Shown here one piece after another: positions 31,407-42,111 of a DNA stretch of 64,000 nucleotides (within the stretch, counting starts at the first letter, position 1; each line of letters starts with the position of its first letter). Both the position numbers and the translations under genes were made by a program. Source of the DNA: Albugo candida. Its lineage: Eukaryota; Oomycota; Peronosporomycetes; Albuginales; Albuginaceae. Location of the stretch: assembly GCA_905220665.1 (NCBI GenBank), contig CAJNAR010000189.1, positions 62,001 to 126,000 of the forward strand, in the 5' to 3' direction. Under the pieces are notes generated by a model. The model saw nothing but the letters and a program-made list of their open reading frames with translations. It was not told the origin of the DNA and did not search any database.

Positions 31407-34400
31407 CAAGAATAGTCTAAAACTACTGCGATTTATCAATCAAATAAGATTCATGATTGCAAGTATATGTTAAACACGAATGTCTTCGTACCAGAACCAA
31501 CGAAAGTGAAACCTGTAAATTCCTTGGAACGTTTGAAGACGCAATGAAAATGAAAGCAGAGTGTCAGTTGCTAGCTTTGTTCGAAGAAAAAACACCGCCC
31601 AAAGGTCATGTCTCTGATACCACAAGCTTCACTAAATGAGCTTTGGATTCATTCTTTTGGTCTCAACAATTTCCCTTGATATTCCTCCAGACAAGCAGCA
31701 ACAAATGGTCGATTCTTTGGTAGATTAGCTGAATGCGAGTTCTGTTATAATAAATACTTGTAGTTGCTACAATTCCGTAATTCGGCTTTTTACGATTCTC
31801 TGGTCACCCACACCTTGCGTTCAGGTGCCCATTTCGGTTCTCTTCCTACGAATGAGTTGATGGACGTGTCTAAAAGCAATTTGCGGAGTGGATGAAGAAG
31901 TTAGATGATGCTTTCAACTAGCAGGATGGGTACTGATCAAACAAACAACATCTGGAGCGATATCGCTAATGACGATGGTGCAAATGATGTAACGACAAGA
32001 AAGAAAAAAAATGCGCACAAATGAGTGGATTCCAATGGTAAGTTTAGGTGAGAGGAGTTCAATTTATCGAAACTTCGGACCCAGTACCAAATCATTAAGT
32101 GTAAGTTAGTACATTTCAATCAGAATAGACACTAAATAATTGCAGTGGGAAATTGCTAAGGTCAATTAGTGGAATGAAGGTTCACACTAAGCATTTTTTA
32201 AGTCAAAGCCAATACAATACTTGAGGAAGCGCGATGTTGATATCGCTTTCACTTCATTCCGATGCATTTCTTAGCTAGCAGAAAGATAAATATGTTTACA
32301 AATTGTGCGTGGGCCTCCATGCAAGCTACAGGACTCAAACAGTTTTCTCACTAGCGACACAGATTGGAAACATATTTACATCGTAGACGACTTAGAGCCT
32401 GCCGAGTGGATATACAGAATACACACGATGCTGTACCAGAAGCCTCATATCGTCCTTGCAATAATTGAAATTCACATCGTCATCGTTCAAGGTGTCCAGA
32501 CGTCTCAGATCGATCCTTAATCACATTTGTTATTCTTGTGAATGGATCAAATGCTTCACGAGTATAACAGGGAGGATGGGACGTTGATAACTGCACAGTT
32601 TTTTCACGGACAATCGCCACAATCTCTACCGATCAGGTAACTCGACCGACTCCCTCTTCTTTAAGAGATTTTCTTTTGCCTGAAGATAAGACATTTTCAC
32701 CTAAAACTTACTTAAAGATCATCTACTCTAGCTCCTGTCTTGTACTAATAGAAAGAAGGAATTTTAAAAGCAAAAGGACTCAACAAAAGGAACACTGCCA
32801 TATTAACGTATGCACCATTCCAAGCAGCAAAGTCAGTCATCTTTATTGATATTAGAAGTCATACATCGGAGCTGTTTGGAAAACCTAGAATAATTTTCTT
32901 TTAGAATTGCTCCAACCTACGTTTATTGATATCGTAAGCAATAGACTTGTGACACTACATAATTCAACAAGAGGCTGGCTCTAGTTGAATTTCGAGTAGG
33001 ACCCGATGCTTAAACTAGATACGAGTTATTTCAAAAAGTCGATGTTGTGATCCATTTATATTGCCTCTAGTCACTTCTGCTTCACTTTTTCGTGTTGAAT
33101 TTACGTACCGTATCGATGGCCGAGGGCTGTTCATTTCCTGTGCTCAAGAACCATACTGCTCTTTTTTAGTATTTAGCAGGAAAACGACTCGGTGAAGATA
33201 TTTAGTGGGATAGACGTTTCCATGTGATATGCCAAGGTAATGCTTCACAAGCTTCTTATCGACGGTAAAACATTTTGATAGAGAAGACTTCACTATCTGA
33301 AGCAGGATGGGCGTGCTAAGAAAATAGCACACTAGTATCAAAATATGGAATTTTAGATGCTGAGTATAAGAGGCTGTATCGATACTTTACTCGGAATATC
33401 AGTGTCCTGTATCCACATTAACTCTTCGATAGTCCAATCCAATGCGATCGTATCGATTGTAACAACACAGATAGACTTCGTACTGGTGTTTGCCGCTTTT
33501 GCGCTCACATAAAGCAATATAGATATGAAGTATTAGCATGGATGTAGCGCTTCATACAATGAAACGTAGAGGTTAGATAATGAAAATTACTTCTTTTCTT
33601 TAGAATTAGTTATCCTATGCGACCACTTTGCCAAATGGCAATATCTGCGACAGAATTACGTATTGCTCATGCGTCGAAGGAGGCAGATAGTCCTCAATTC
33701 TATAATAGTGACATCTTTCGACATGGCTACCCATTCCAATTTGCTCTAAATTTTCTCAGCCTAGAAAATATCAATGTGGTAATGTATGACTGTCTTCAAA
33801 AAATATCTCTGCATTCTCAGAAAATAATCAAAAACCGTACGAGCTATTCTATATGAGTGTTATCACAGTGACATGCATGATCTTGTTGTATTAAGCTTTC
33901 TTTTGTGGAGTATTTTGGCATGGTAACGTCATGTATTTTTAAAAATACAAGTGTCTCGGATTGCTTCCAGCGCAATCTATTAAGGCCTCATTTAGATTGT
34001 CAGATATCATCGAAATATACTGAGATAGGAGCAAAGAAGGCGCGGCCTCCAAGTCGTATAAATAAATGAACGCAGCATCAGTAGGACGACTTCACGGCAT
34101 CGTCAAAATGTGTTTATAATCACAAATAGACTATCTTTCCGTTCGAAGAACCTCGGAACGCGAAAGTGTTTATCATACATCAGTTATACTCTCCCCCTGG
34201 AACGTGAACTTCTTGCAATAGTATACAGAGAAACAACGCCCGCATTGTTAGGAGTTGGTGAAGGCAGTTACGAAGTAGAAGACTGGTGCGTCGATCTATC
34301 TTCTCCGATTGAGCACTTGAGTCATGACCCGTAACCGAGAGTGTAAAAAAGGTGTACGGATTGGTTTATATGATAAAATGTACGTGGCATAGCCAAGACA

Positions 34401-34418
34401 TAATAATTGGCTGATTCG
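31407..34418. other. No gene recognised
   Basis: Short open frames only (31457-31639, 32305-32520, 33617-33856, 34110-34334, all plus). The frame at 33617 starts with ATG just after a pyrimidine-rich stretch ending in AG and could be an exon, but I recognise no family. No repeats stood out. Confidence 0.4.
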
Positions 34419-34469
34419 ATGCCACGTGTCAAAAATATCCAATTCAATTCACGCAGGCTAAAGAAAAGC

Positions 34470-36581
34470 ATGTTGAGCACCGCGTTCTATGTCTTGCTTT
34501 TCGGTGCCCTGGTGTCAGTGTATGGGGTGCTACAGTCCAAGTATGTTCACAATGTAGAAGGCATTTTGAATGTAACAATTCCTTCCGGGAATGATTTCTC
34601 AACATGCCACTGGTGCCTCGTCACGTTTATCGGTATAAATAGAATTGATTTGATCCAAGCCAGCCAGACCTACAGAGTCTACTGGCTTCATGGACGTCAT
34701 ACAAATGTGTTAAAAGCGTTTTTATCATATTGCAATTCTAGGACAGTATGTCGTATATCCGCTTCTACAACCGGATCATCTATTTTGAATGATCCAATAC
34801 AAAGCGGCTATCAGCATGTTACCACTGCAACAAAAGCAAATAGTATCGAGACTATTATTTGTCTATTCGCAGCGTCAATTGCAAAAAAGAAAGTGGAAGA
34901 GACTGAGAATTATTTTCATTCTCAACAATGGAACTATGATAAATCATTAAGCATGCGTCAACAAGTATTGAAAATTGCAGTATCGTTCGATAGGAATTTA
35001 CCAGCCAAGAAAACGAAGGTCTTCAATGATTTAGCTGATCAACAATCAGAAGGTTATACGCTTTTGCATCAACATCGAGAAATCGCAAATAAGAACATCT
35101 TAGAAACTGAAAGTCTACAAAATGATCACCCGTCGATGCGATGCATCATCGTCTCTTCTTATCGCGAAGACGCCGTTTGTCGAGAATGTCTGGCTATGCA
35201 CAGCGCCTCGTTAGCCATTCGAACATATTTCTTATTCAAAAGGTCGTCTTCTTCATCGGCTGAGTTATGCGTCTTTCGCAGCATTCATGAATCATCAGAA
35301 ATCATTAAAAACTGTAAGGGAAATTTCTGCTCGGTAATGCAGCACTGGAAAACAAGCGAATGCGATCAAGCGGTTGATATATTAGCTATTCGGGAACAAG
35401 GTGCCGTAAAAATAAATGAGATGCATGATGATACGATACAAAGTCATAGGCCAGCAATCCCAGATGAGAAACGCAAGAGCTTGGAAGAAATCACACAGAT
35501 CCTGAAGTATCTTGCCCGCAAGAGGATGGCCCGAGTTTCTAAAAGATTAACCAATATCCTGCAAACGTTCACATACACCAATATATTTGAAATACCAAAA
35601 CCGAACAAGCTCGTCTGCATCAAAAGTATCTCATCTATCAACAAGAGTATGGAATGCATCAGTCGTATTCTAAAAAATGTAGCGGCAGCTCGTGTCGTTA
35701 TATTTGTGACAGCTACGAATGCAATTTTACTGGTGGGTACTTCAGATCATTTGATATATGAGCGACAAGAGTGTAATCACGTAACAGTAGATGACGAGGA
35801 CTGCAAGATGTATACTGGTGCCGAAAAGATGAACACAGAAATGTACGAGAACCCACTAAAGCCGCACTACAGCGATGAAAAAGACGGCTCTTGCCATATA
35901 TCCTATCATAATCCTTCGGGCCAACGTCGTTGTTATTCGAAAATGCGGAAGTTCTATTCTTCAGGCTCCCAAAAACCAAAACTTTTCCCACTTACTGATA
36001 CATCGGTCTTAGTTGACACTTCAGAGCCTGATTCGGAGGAAACCATGGCATCGAATCAAAACCATCGAAAAAGTAAAATGACCTATACTCCACGTTCATG
36101 TCATAGAATTCAAGAGGCCCCTGATGCATTTTGTTCTGAGCACCAAGCCTTCATTAAACCAACTCCCATGAATTCTTGCGACCAAGTTGTTATCCACGAA
36201 TTTACTAAAAACCGCATTCCAGTGGGTTTATGGCCTCCTAAAAATCATATCAAGTATCACAGCCTAGATGATGTAGCATATGATAAAATCTATTCGCATT
36301 TTTTATCAAATTCTGGCACAGAACTCTGGCCTGCTGGGAATAGTATCGCGTTTGTGGAGTACGAATGTGAAGCGTCCAAGCAGATAGATTGTGTAAGATG
36401 CGTTCTACAACACACGGAAGTATACTTATCTTACGATGACGAATCAACCACGGGAGGATATGTATGGATGCGACCGGCACCCTCGGTAATTCTCAAGTCG
36501 TGTGTTGGCGATAGCATTTGCTCAAGGCTTACATATAATGCGCACCGAGCACAGCTTGAACGGCCAAGTGAGCTTCTGTAA
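34470..36581 (+). CDS. Secreted CCG/CHxC-type effector candidate, four cysteine repeats
   Basis: A single-exon 703-residue protein, by far the longest intact frame outside transposons. I chose the ATG at 34470: it begins a good signal peptide (MLSTAFYVLLFGALVSVYG), and the paralogue at 52729 starts at the same M-L-S-T-A; the frame opens upstream at a TTG (34407) with an ATG at 34419. Residues 46-49 are C-H-W-C, and C46-x2-C49-x5-G55 fits the Albugo CCG signature, with H47 giving CHxC. Four degenerate repeats of the form C-x2-C-L...C-x4/5-C follow at 46-94, 237-287, 396-445 (second cysteine lost, C-I-S-R) and 641-684. There is no transmembrane segment after the signal peptide, and no RxLR near the N-terminus. 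Related copies on the minus strand are broken. The presumed role is a protein released into the plant host. That is inference from family membership; its molecular activity is unknown. Confidence 0.8.
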   Translation: MLSTAFYVLLFGALVSVYGVLQSKYVHNVEGILNVTIPSGNDFSTCHWCLVTFIGINRIDLIQASQTYRVYWLHGRHTNVLKAFLSYCNSRTVCRISASTTGSSILNDPIQSGYQHVTTATKANSIETIICLFAASIAKKKVEETENYFHSQQWNYDKSLSMRQQVLKIAVSFDRNLPAKKTKVFNDLADQQSEGYTLLHQHREIANKNILETESLQNDHPSMRCIIVSSYREDAVCRECLAMHSASLAIRTYFLFKRSSSSSAELCVFRSIHESSEIIKNCKGNFCSVMQHWKTSECDQAVDILAIREQGAVKINEMHDDTIQSHRPAIPDEKRKSLEEITQILKYLARKRMARVSKRLTNILQTFTYTNIFEIPKPNKLVCIKSISSINKSMECISRILKNVAAARVVIFVTATNAILLVGTSDHLIYERQECNHVTVDDEDCKMYTGAEKMNTEMYENPLKPHYSDEKDGSCHISYHNPSGQRRCYSKMRKFYSSGSQKPKLFPLTDTSVLVDTSEPDSEETMASNQNHRKSKMTYTPRSCHRIQEAPDAFCSEHQAFIKPTPMNSCDQVVIHEFTKNRIPVGLWPPKNHIKYHSLDDVAYDKIYSHFLSNSGTELWPAGNSIAFVEYECEASKQIDCVRCVLQHTEVYLSYDDESTTGGYVWMRPAPSVILKSCVGDSICSRLTYNAHRAQLERPSELL

Positions 36582-39500
36582 TCAACATTATAAACATTAG
36601 GTGCAGAGAAGAGTGAGAAATAGTCCTGGTGTTTTGGAAGGATAATATAGCAGTGCATTTTATGATGATTACTCCATCCGACATGCTGGAAGAATTTTTC
36701 GAGTACGTTATAGTGAAGGTAGAGCTTCTGAACATCCTCCTTTTCATACATAACATACCTCGTTCTAGATACATGAAGTAGTTCAGATTTGATGTCTCAC
36801 GTGACCTTGATAATGCGTTTTATAGTATAGCGTTGCCTAATCAGCGTTTCGATGTTGCCTCTTAGGCAACATATCGTGAGATGTTTAAGTGAGCTGAACA
36901 TAGTGTCAAAAAGAGGGATCAGTGTCCACATATATTCTATGAGAAATGAGATCAAGGGAAAGGTGGGTGTTCGCAGCTATGTTAAACCCGTTATATACTA
37001 ATTTGTTCAGTTGAATCATGTCTTTAGCTAAATCATAAGAATCTCTGTGTGTCCAACCAGGACTAAATGTTTACTGTATACCTAAAATAATGCCACTGAA
37101 AAACGGTCATTCTTCAAACACAGAGTGATATATCTTTCTAGTTAGAAGGAAACATGAGTATTATCATAAGCATAAAATCGTTCTCGATCAATATTTATGA
37201 AGGTTATAGCCAATGTAGGAGCCATCTCGTGATAAAAGAATTTATCAAGATTTCAACGCACAACCTTTTTCTTATAACGGGGCTGGGATATAAATTCGGT
37301 CACTCAGCTCCGTTTTTGAACCAAATATTTACTTGCCGTATGGCTGTGACGAAATAGTGGAGAAAATAGGTAAATCTCTTTATAGTCTTTGTCCTAGTAA
37401 TGAACGACAATATCTATGTTTTACACGGTAATGCAACTCGTTTAAAACTCCCTACTTCTATCACTTGATTCAATTCTTCAGAATGCAGATTGATGGACGT
37501 GTCTTGTCACCCACGAAAAAATTGTAATCAGTCTTTGAGATAGATAGCCACACATGACTACCGAACCAGACCGTTGTACATTTAGATTAATGGCTTCAAG
37601 ACGTGTTCAATACGTATCGATCATTTCGATACATCTGATTAAACAACGACTGGATAACATAAACGTACTTGTGAAACAACCAATATTCAGGCATTCTAAG
37701 GCGTTCTGATACACATCACATTGGAAACGGCTTGACAGCCTTGATTTTGCTCACATCTAAAGCTCATCTTTTAATTTATGACTTACAAAATATCCATAAG
37801 TTTTGAATGGTATTTGGAAACCTCGTTGCGCATATGATAGCGATTGGAGTGCTTAGGTATTGCGGCAACTTGTCCCTTATTGAAACTAGTTTAACCTACC
37901 GAACACGTTATGGAACAACGATCAGTAGTCGCTTACTTTTTTTTAATCTATGCCCACGTGGTCGTATGCTCATTTTAAATTCGGGCGGTTGATAAGAGAA
38001 TGCAATAACACGGTCAAGTTTTTAATTCAATAATGCCTAAAAGCAGGCATATACATGATAAGAATTGATATGATTTCGTATCTTTGTTCTTCACCGTAAG
38101 GCAACACACTTGTCTAGTGTGGTATCAAGAACGTTGCATACATCACAAGACGTCCATCACTAGAAGCTTAACACGGCTACAAAAACGTCCACAGCATGAT
38201 TCAAAAATACGTATGAGCCTCGCATTTCTCAGGATATAGAAAATAATGAGCTGCGCGTGATTGATTTCCATTCGCTATGGAATCTGTTTTTTATGGCTAT
38301 GCGATGTCTGACGCGCTAAAAGGGTATCCAGCACCACTTAACGTCTGCCTTTCACATCATGCAACTCGTTGACTGGAGAGTTGCGATTTCAGAGGTCGTC
38401 TTCTATCCGCTAGATACACTAATCGATCCAGGAGTCTTTGGCTCCGAACTATCGAAGAGTTTTTTTGTTTAAGAAGATCAAAAGCACTGGCGATAATCCA
38501 ACGGGCTTACCATGTTGAACAATAGTCCACTTGTTACTACAGCAAACACTGATCTCATTGTGAGAGATATTTCTATAGAATTTTGTTGATTACAACCCAG
38601 TAATTATGTTGCGATATACAATGAGGAGGAAGGTTTCTAAGTTTGGATATTGTATTCGAGCTTACTACGCATACTTTTTTGCTCAAATTGCTTTTGTATC
38701 GAAGCTGTAACAACTGACCACCATTGCAACGATTGTTATCTCGAATTCTCATTGATGAATGGATTCAATCTTTGTAGGACATATCACGTCGCACGTTGAA
38801 CTTAGGCACTCGCATGTCTTATCGTTTGGGTGCTGTGAAAAAGTTAAATTATATACGAGAAATTGAATGAACTAGCACACGATGCAAGAAGACAAATGGT
38901 TGCTTGTTTGCAACAAAGTAAACTGGCTGCGATTTCTCGATTTTATTCAGAGCCTCTACAACGAATGAGTAGCCTGCCACATCAAGGCTATCGATTTGAA
39001 TAAGTATGTTTTTTGTGTAAGTTTGACTTTCGCTCTAGCCCGCATCTTTTGCACTAGCAAAAACCAAGGTTCTTTATTTTAGAGCTCTCAACTGAAAGTT
39101 TTTTTAGAAAGCGATAATAAAACGTGCAGCAGCTTCTCACAGCTCTGCTCAAGGTGGCATCTATTGAAATAATTAGCACGATATCCAGCGTACTAGAACT
39201 GATGTAGAATTCTTTTCTAGGAATAAGGAAGTATCGGACTTGCGTTAAAAGTCTGGGTGTTAGTCCAACCACAATACGGCATCATTGATAGACTTATTCA
39301 TAGGGCGGTGTCGTATATGTTACAGCGGTATGATTTTCTGCCTGCTCGAAATAATCGCCACCATATGCTCTGTCATTATAGAATTAGGAAGGTAGAATAA
39401 AATTATCTGACCAAAACTGCATCATTAAGTCGGCGCTATACCCGTTCATACCGAAATCAATAACGCTAAGAAATTGTACGCTCAACTCATGTCTACTGAC

Positions 39501-40469
39501 TGAATCTGGTCAACAGGAACCAAAGCAAACTTTACAAACTCGACTTTTAAAATGCATTATCTTCGAACATGTCAGGTCGTCAGAGGGAGAAAGGTATATG
39601 AACAGAGAACGATGTAGAATTCTTAATCTAGGATTCTAGATAGTTGTTTTTCTACAATAAAATACAAAAAGAAGAACACCTGATTGAATTAAAAGCCATT
39701 TAGTACATTTACCAGGAGAAGAGCAGATAAGCAGAAAAGTTTGCGATACTTTTTTGCTTGTGAGAATGGTCGGACACTGCCGCGCACACTGGAATTTGGG
39801 TATTCATGAACCGGTTTTGATCTGATGCACGCTGTTCCGAGAGTCAGACACTACTAATGTATAGTTACGAATTGAATGTATAACACCATTTAGAATAGCA
39901 AGATGACAAAATGTAAATCAAGACGCAATTTGGAAAACGCTTCTTCGACGGCCTACTCACCGAGTTTGCCAGCGTGTAGTGAAAGACACTCAGTACACAT
40001 ATTTTTTTAGTGTTAAAAAGCGTGCGTTTTGAACATGGGTTCCAAGCACTTGCAATATGATGTGAGTTCCCCGGATTTGTAGACTCCTCACAATGCAACT
40101 TTATCACGACAGTTGCTGCTTCAGGTTGCCTTCTAGTCTTTTTTTAAGAAGGGTATAAGTGAGGATATATACGAGACGAGTGGCTTCGACGTTTCACTAC
40201 TAACATGAATGCACCTGCTGCTATAGTAATACATATAAGCGTTGTGTTACGTCCGTTTTTGTTGCAAGTCCGTCGTTGAAATGCCAGCTGTAGAAGACAG
40301 AAGGTCAGGCTTGTATGGATTTAGAATTACACAATTTGACAATTGATAAATTATAGACATAAAGTAGGAAAATTCACAGCATGAAGAACTCTTCTGCTTT
40401 TTCACTAGTGCGCGAAAACATCGATACTTCCATGCTGGTAGGAGTCTCGTTCCGCTGGGCTCTTTCTTT
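36582..40469. other. No gene recognised; one weak CCG-like stretch
   Basis: Short open frames without recognisable domains. At 37807-37992 (+) a segment (L-I-E-T-S-L-T-Y-R-T-R-Y then a single cysteine) is reminiscent of the region after the first cysteine pair of the CCG proteins (L-I-Q-A-S-Q-T-Y-R-V-Y-W), but the C-x2-C itself is absent. Upstream exons of the 40470 gene may lie at the right end. Confidence 0.35.
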
Positions 40470-41008
40470 ATGTGCAATATATATGCATACGCGAAACACT
40501 ACAATTTCCACGAAACCATTCGCATGCAAAAATTTCAGCTACTCAAAGTCTGTGATACGAGCCTACCACAGAAAATCCAATTAAATGATGCAAATTTGCA
40601 CATACTTACCTATCAACACGACAAAACATACGATCAAGTGGATCACGATCCAGGCGGGATAAATTTTGTATCCATGCAGACATAAAAGTTTTCATCTTCT
40701 TTGTGAGCGTTGGTTTTGTTCTTCTTGATCATCCAAGAAGATAGCAATATTAGGCGGCTTTTGAACTCACTCTATTTTTAGGAATCGTGCTTAATGGCTT
40801 GGTCGTCAATTGCAGCTCAATATCTCTTGCTATTGTTAGTGTTTTAGGAGCCATCGAATTTCGGATCTCGAGATGGATCAATTCAACTAGTTTTTTCGAA
40901 CGCAGAAAGAGAGTTGACCACCGCAAATCTACTATGAAGGGCTCTGGAGAAGTTTACGAAGCGCTTACTCATCATGATGCCCTCCCTGAGAAACCTTCCA
41001 TTGTTTAA
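40470..41008 (+). CDS. Probable two-exon membrane-anchored protein, unknown
   Basis: Two plus-strand frames join cleanly across an 86-nt intron with a GT donor at 40668 (GTATCC) and a TTAG acceptor ending at 40753. The codons ATA-AAT-TTT run straight into GCG-GCT-TTT without a phase change. The product is about 150 residues. The first part is polar (ending D-H-D-P-G-G-I-N-F). Exon 2 gives a long hydrophobic stretch of 30 or more residues (L-T-L-F-L-G-I-V...S-V-L-G-A-I-E-F), then a basic juxtamembrane segment (F-F-E-R-R-K-R) and a polar tail ending in E-K-P-S-I-V. This looks like one membrane-spanning segment or hairpin near the C-terminus. The ATG at 40470 may not be the true start. No family recognised. 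Confidence 0.45.
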
Positions 41009-42111
41009 TCGGAAAGATGACATGATTGCTACAACGTCAAATGATGCTCATCCCCAATCGTTTGGCTAAATACACATTAGTAAACATCAGTGTCCCAAAA
41101 GAATGCTTTTATCCTGCTTTTAACAACACTGCTAAGACTTCTGTACCTATTCATTCAATGTTTCATTAGATTTCTAGCTTTTCCACATGATTTGAACGTA
41201 CCGATACAAACAAATGATGCATGGCATTTCACATAAATGGACGGCTCATTTCAAAAATTGAAGTAAGATGCAAACGACTCAGCTTAATTATCGATTCGCT
41301 GAAAACCTAGGCCACGGAGCTTTCGGAACGACAATGTGACGTCTGATTCGAAACCTTCATTGGGAGTTAACTATTTGGTTCAGCTTAACGTCTAACAGAG
41401 TATGGAAAAAAAATACCTTTGCTGTGCATGTACTCTGTTGTAGCACTTGCTCGCTCAACAGCGTATCTGCTTATTATATTGGCACAAGTGCGTTGCAAGA
41501 AAAATTTTCTTCTTCTTTTTTAGCTGACTAAATTGGTCCTTTCGTACTCCAAATAAAACCGTTCTTTAGTTGAGCCACCACAATTCGAATGAGGAAGAAC
41601 CTCGATTCGAGAATAGTGGAAATCTATCAGAAAGTACTTAAGTTTCTGAGAACTTGACTTCGTTACCATTTCATAAACCATTCCTTCGCTATCTAGAGCG
41701 CAGTAACGTTTTCGAGTCCTAGTGAGAAAATTTTAGTTGTTTCCGTCTCCAGCAAGGCACCGATATCTTTGGGAGATTCTCTACTTATCATTTCCGTCCG
41801 CGTACTAAGCAGATTGCAGAGCAGCTCGAAATTGGTTTGATAGATCCTCTAATTCAGCTAGAACTTGGTTACCGTGCGGGACACCTCTCACCATCAACTC
41901 CTAACTTCTTGAAGCCACATTGAGAATTTTCAATTTTTATGCCGCCTATACTTCTATCGTGACAATAATCTGTTTGTCAGTCAAGCATGATTAGTGTAGC
42001 TTAATGCCAAAATAAATACAATGTATTTCTTGGTTATTTTCTTTTTCGCATTCAACTTCCAATTCTGATTCCACCCCTTCACTACCACTGCAATAGCACC
42101 ACCCAAAACAC
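41009..42111. other. No gene seen
   Basis: No supported reading frame or repeat. It may include the non-coding flank of the transposase-like element that follows. Confidence 0.4.

Noticed and set aside
34407..34469. Upstream extension of the effector candidate (TTG 34407, ATG 34419)
   Set aside because: It would bury the signal peptide 17-21 residues inside the protein. The paralogue at 52729 starts at the equivalent of the ATG at 34470, and the sequence just upstream resembles non-coding flank in both copies.
34470..36581. RxLR or Crinkler effector
   Set aside because: No RxLR near the N-terminus and no LxLFLAK motif; the cysteine signature fits the CHxC/CCG class instead.
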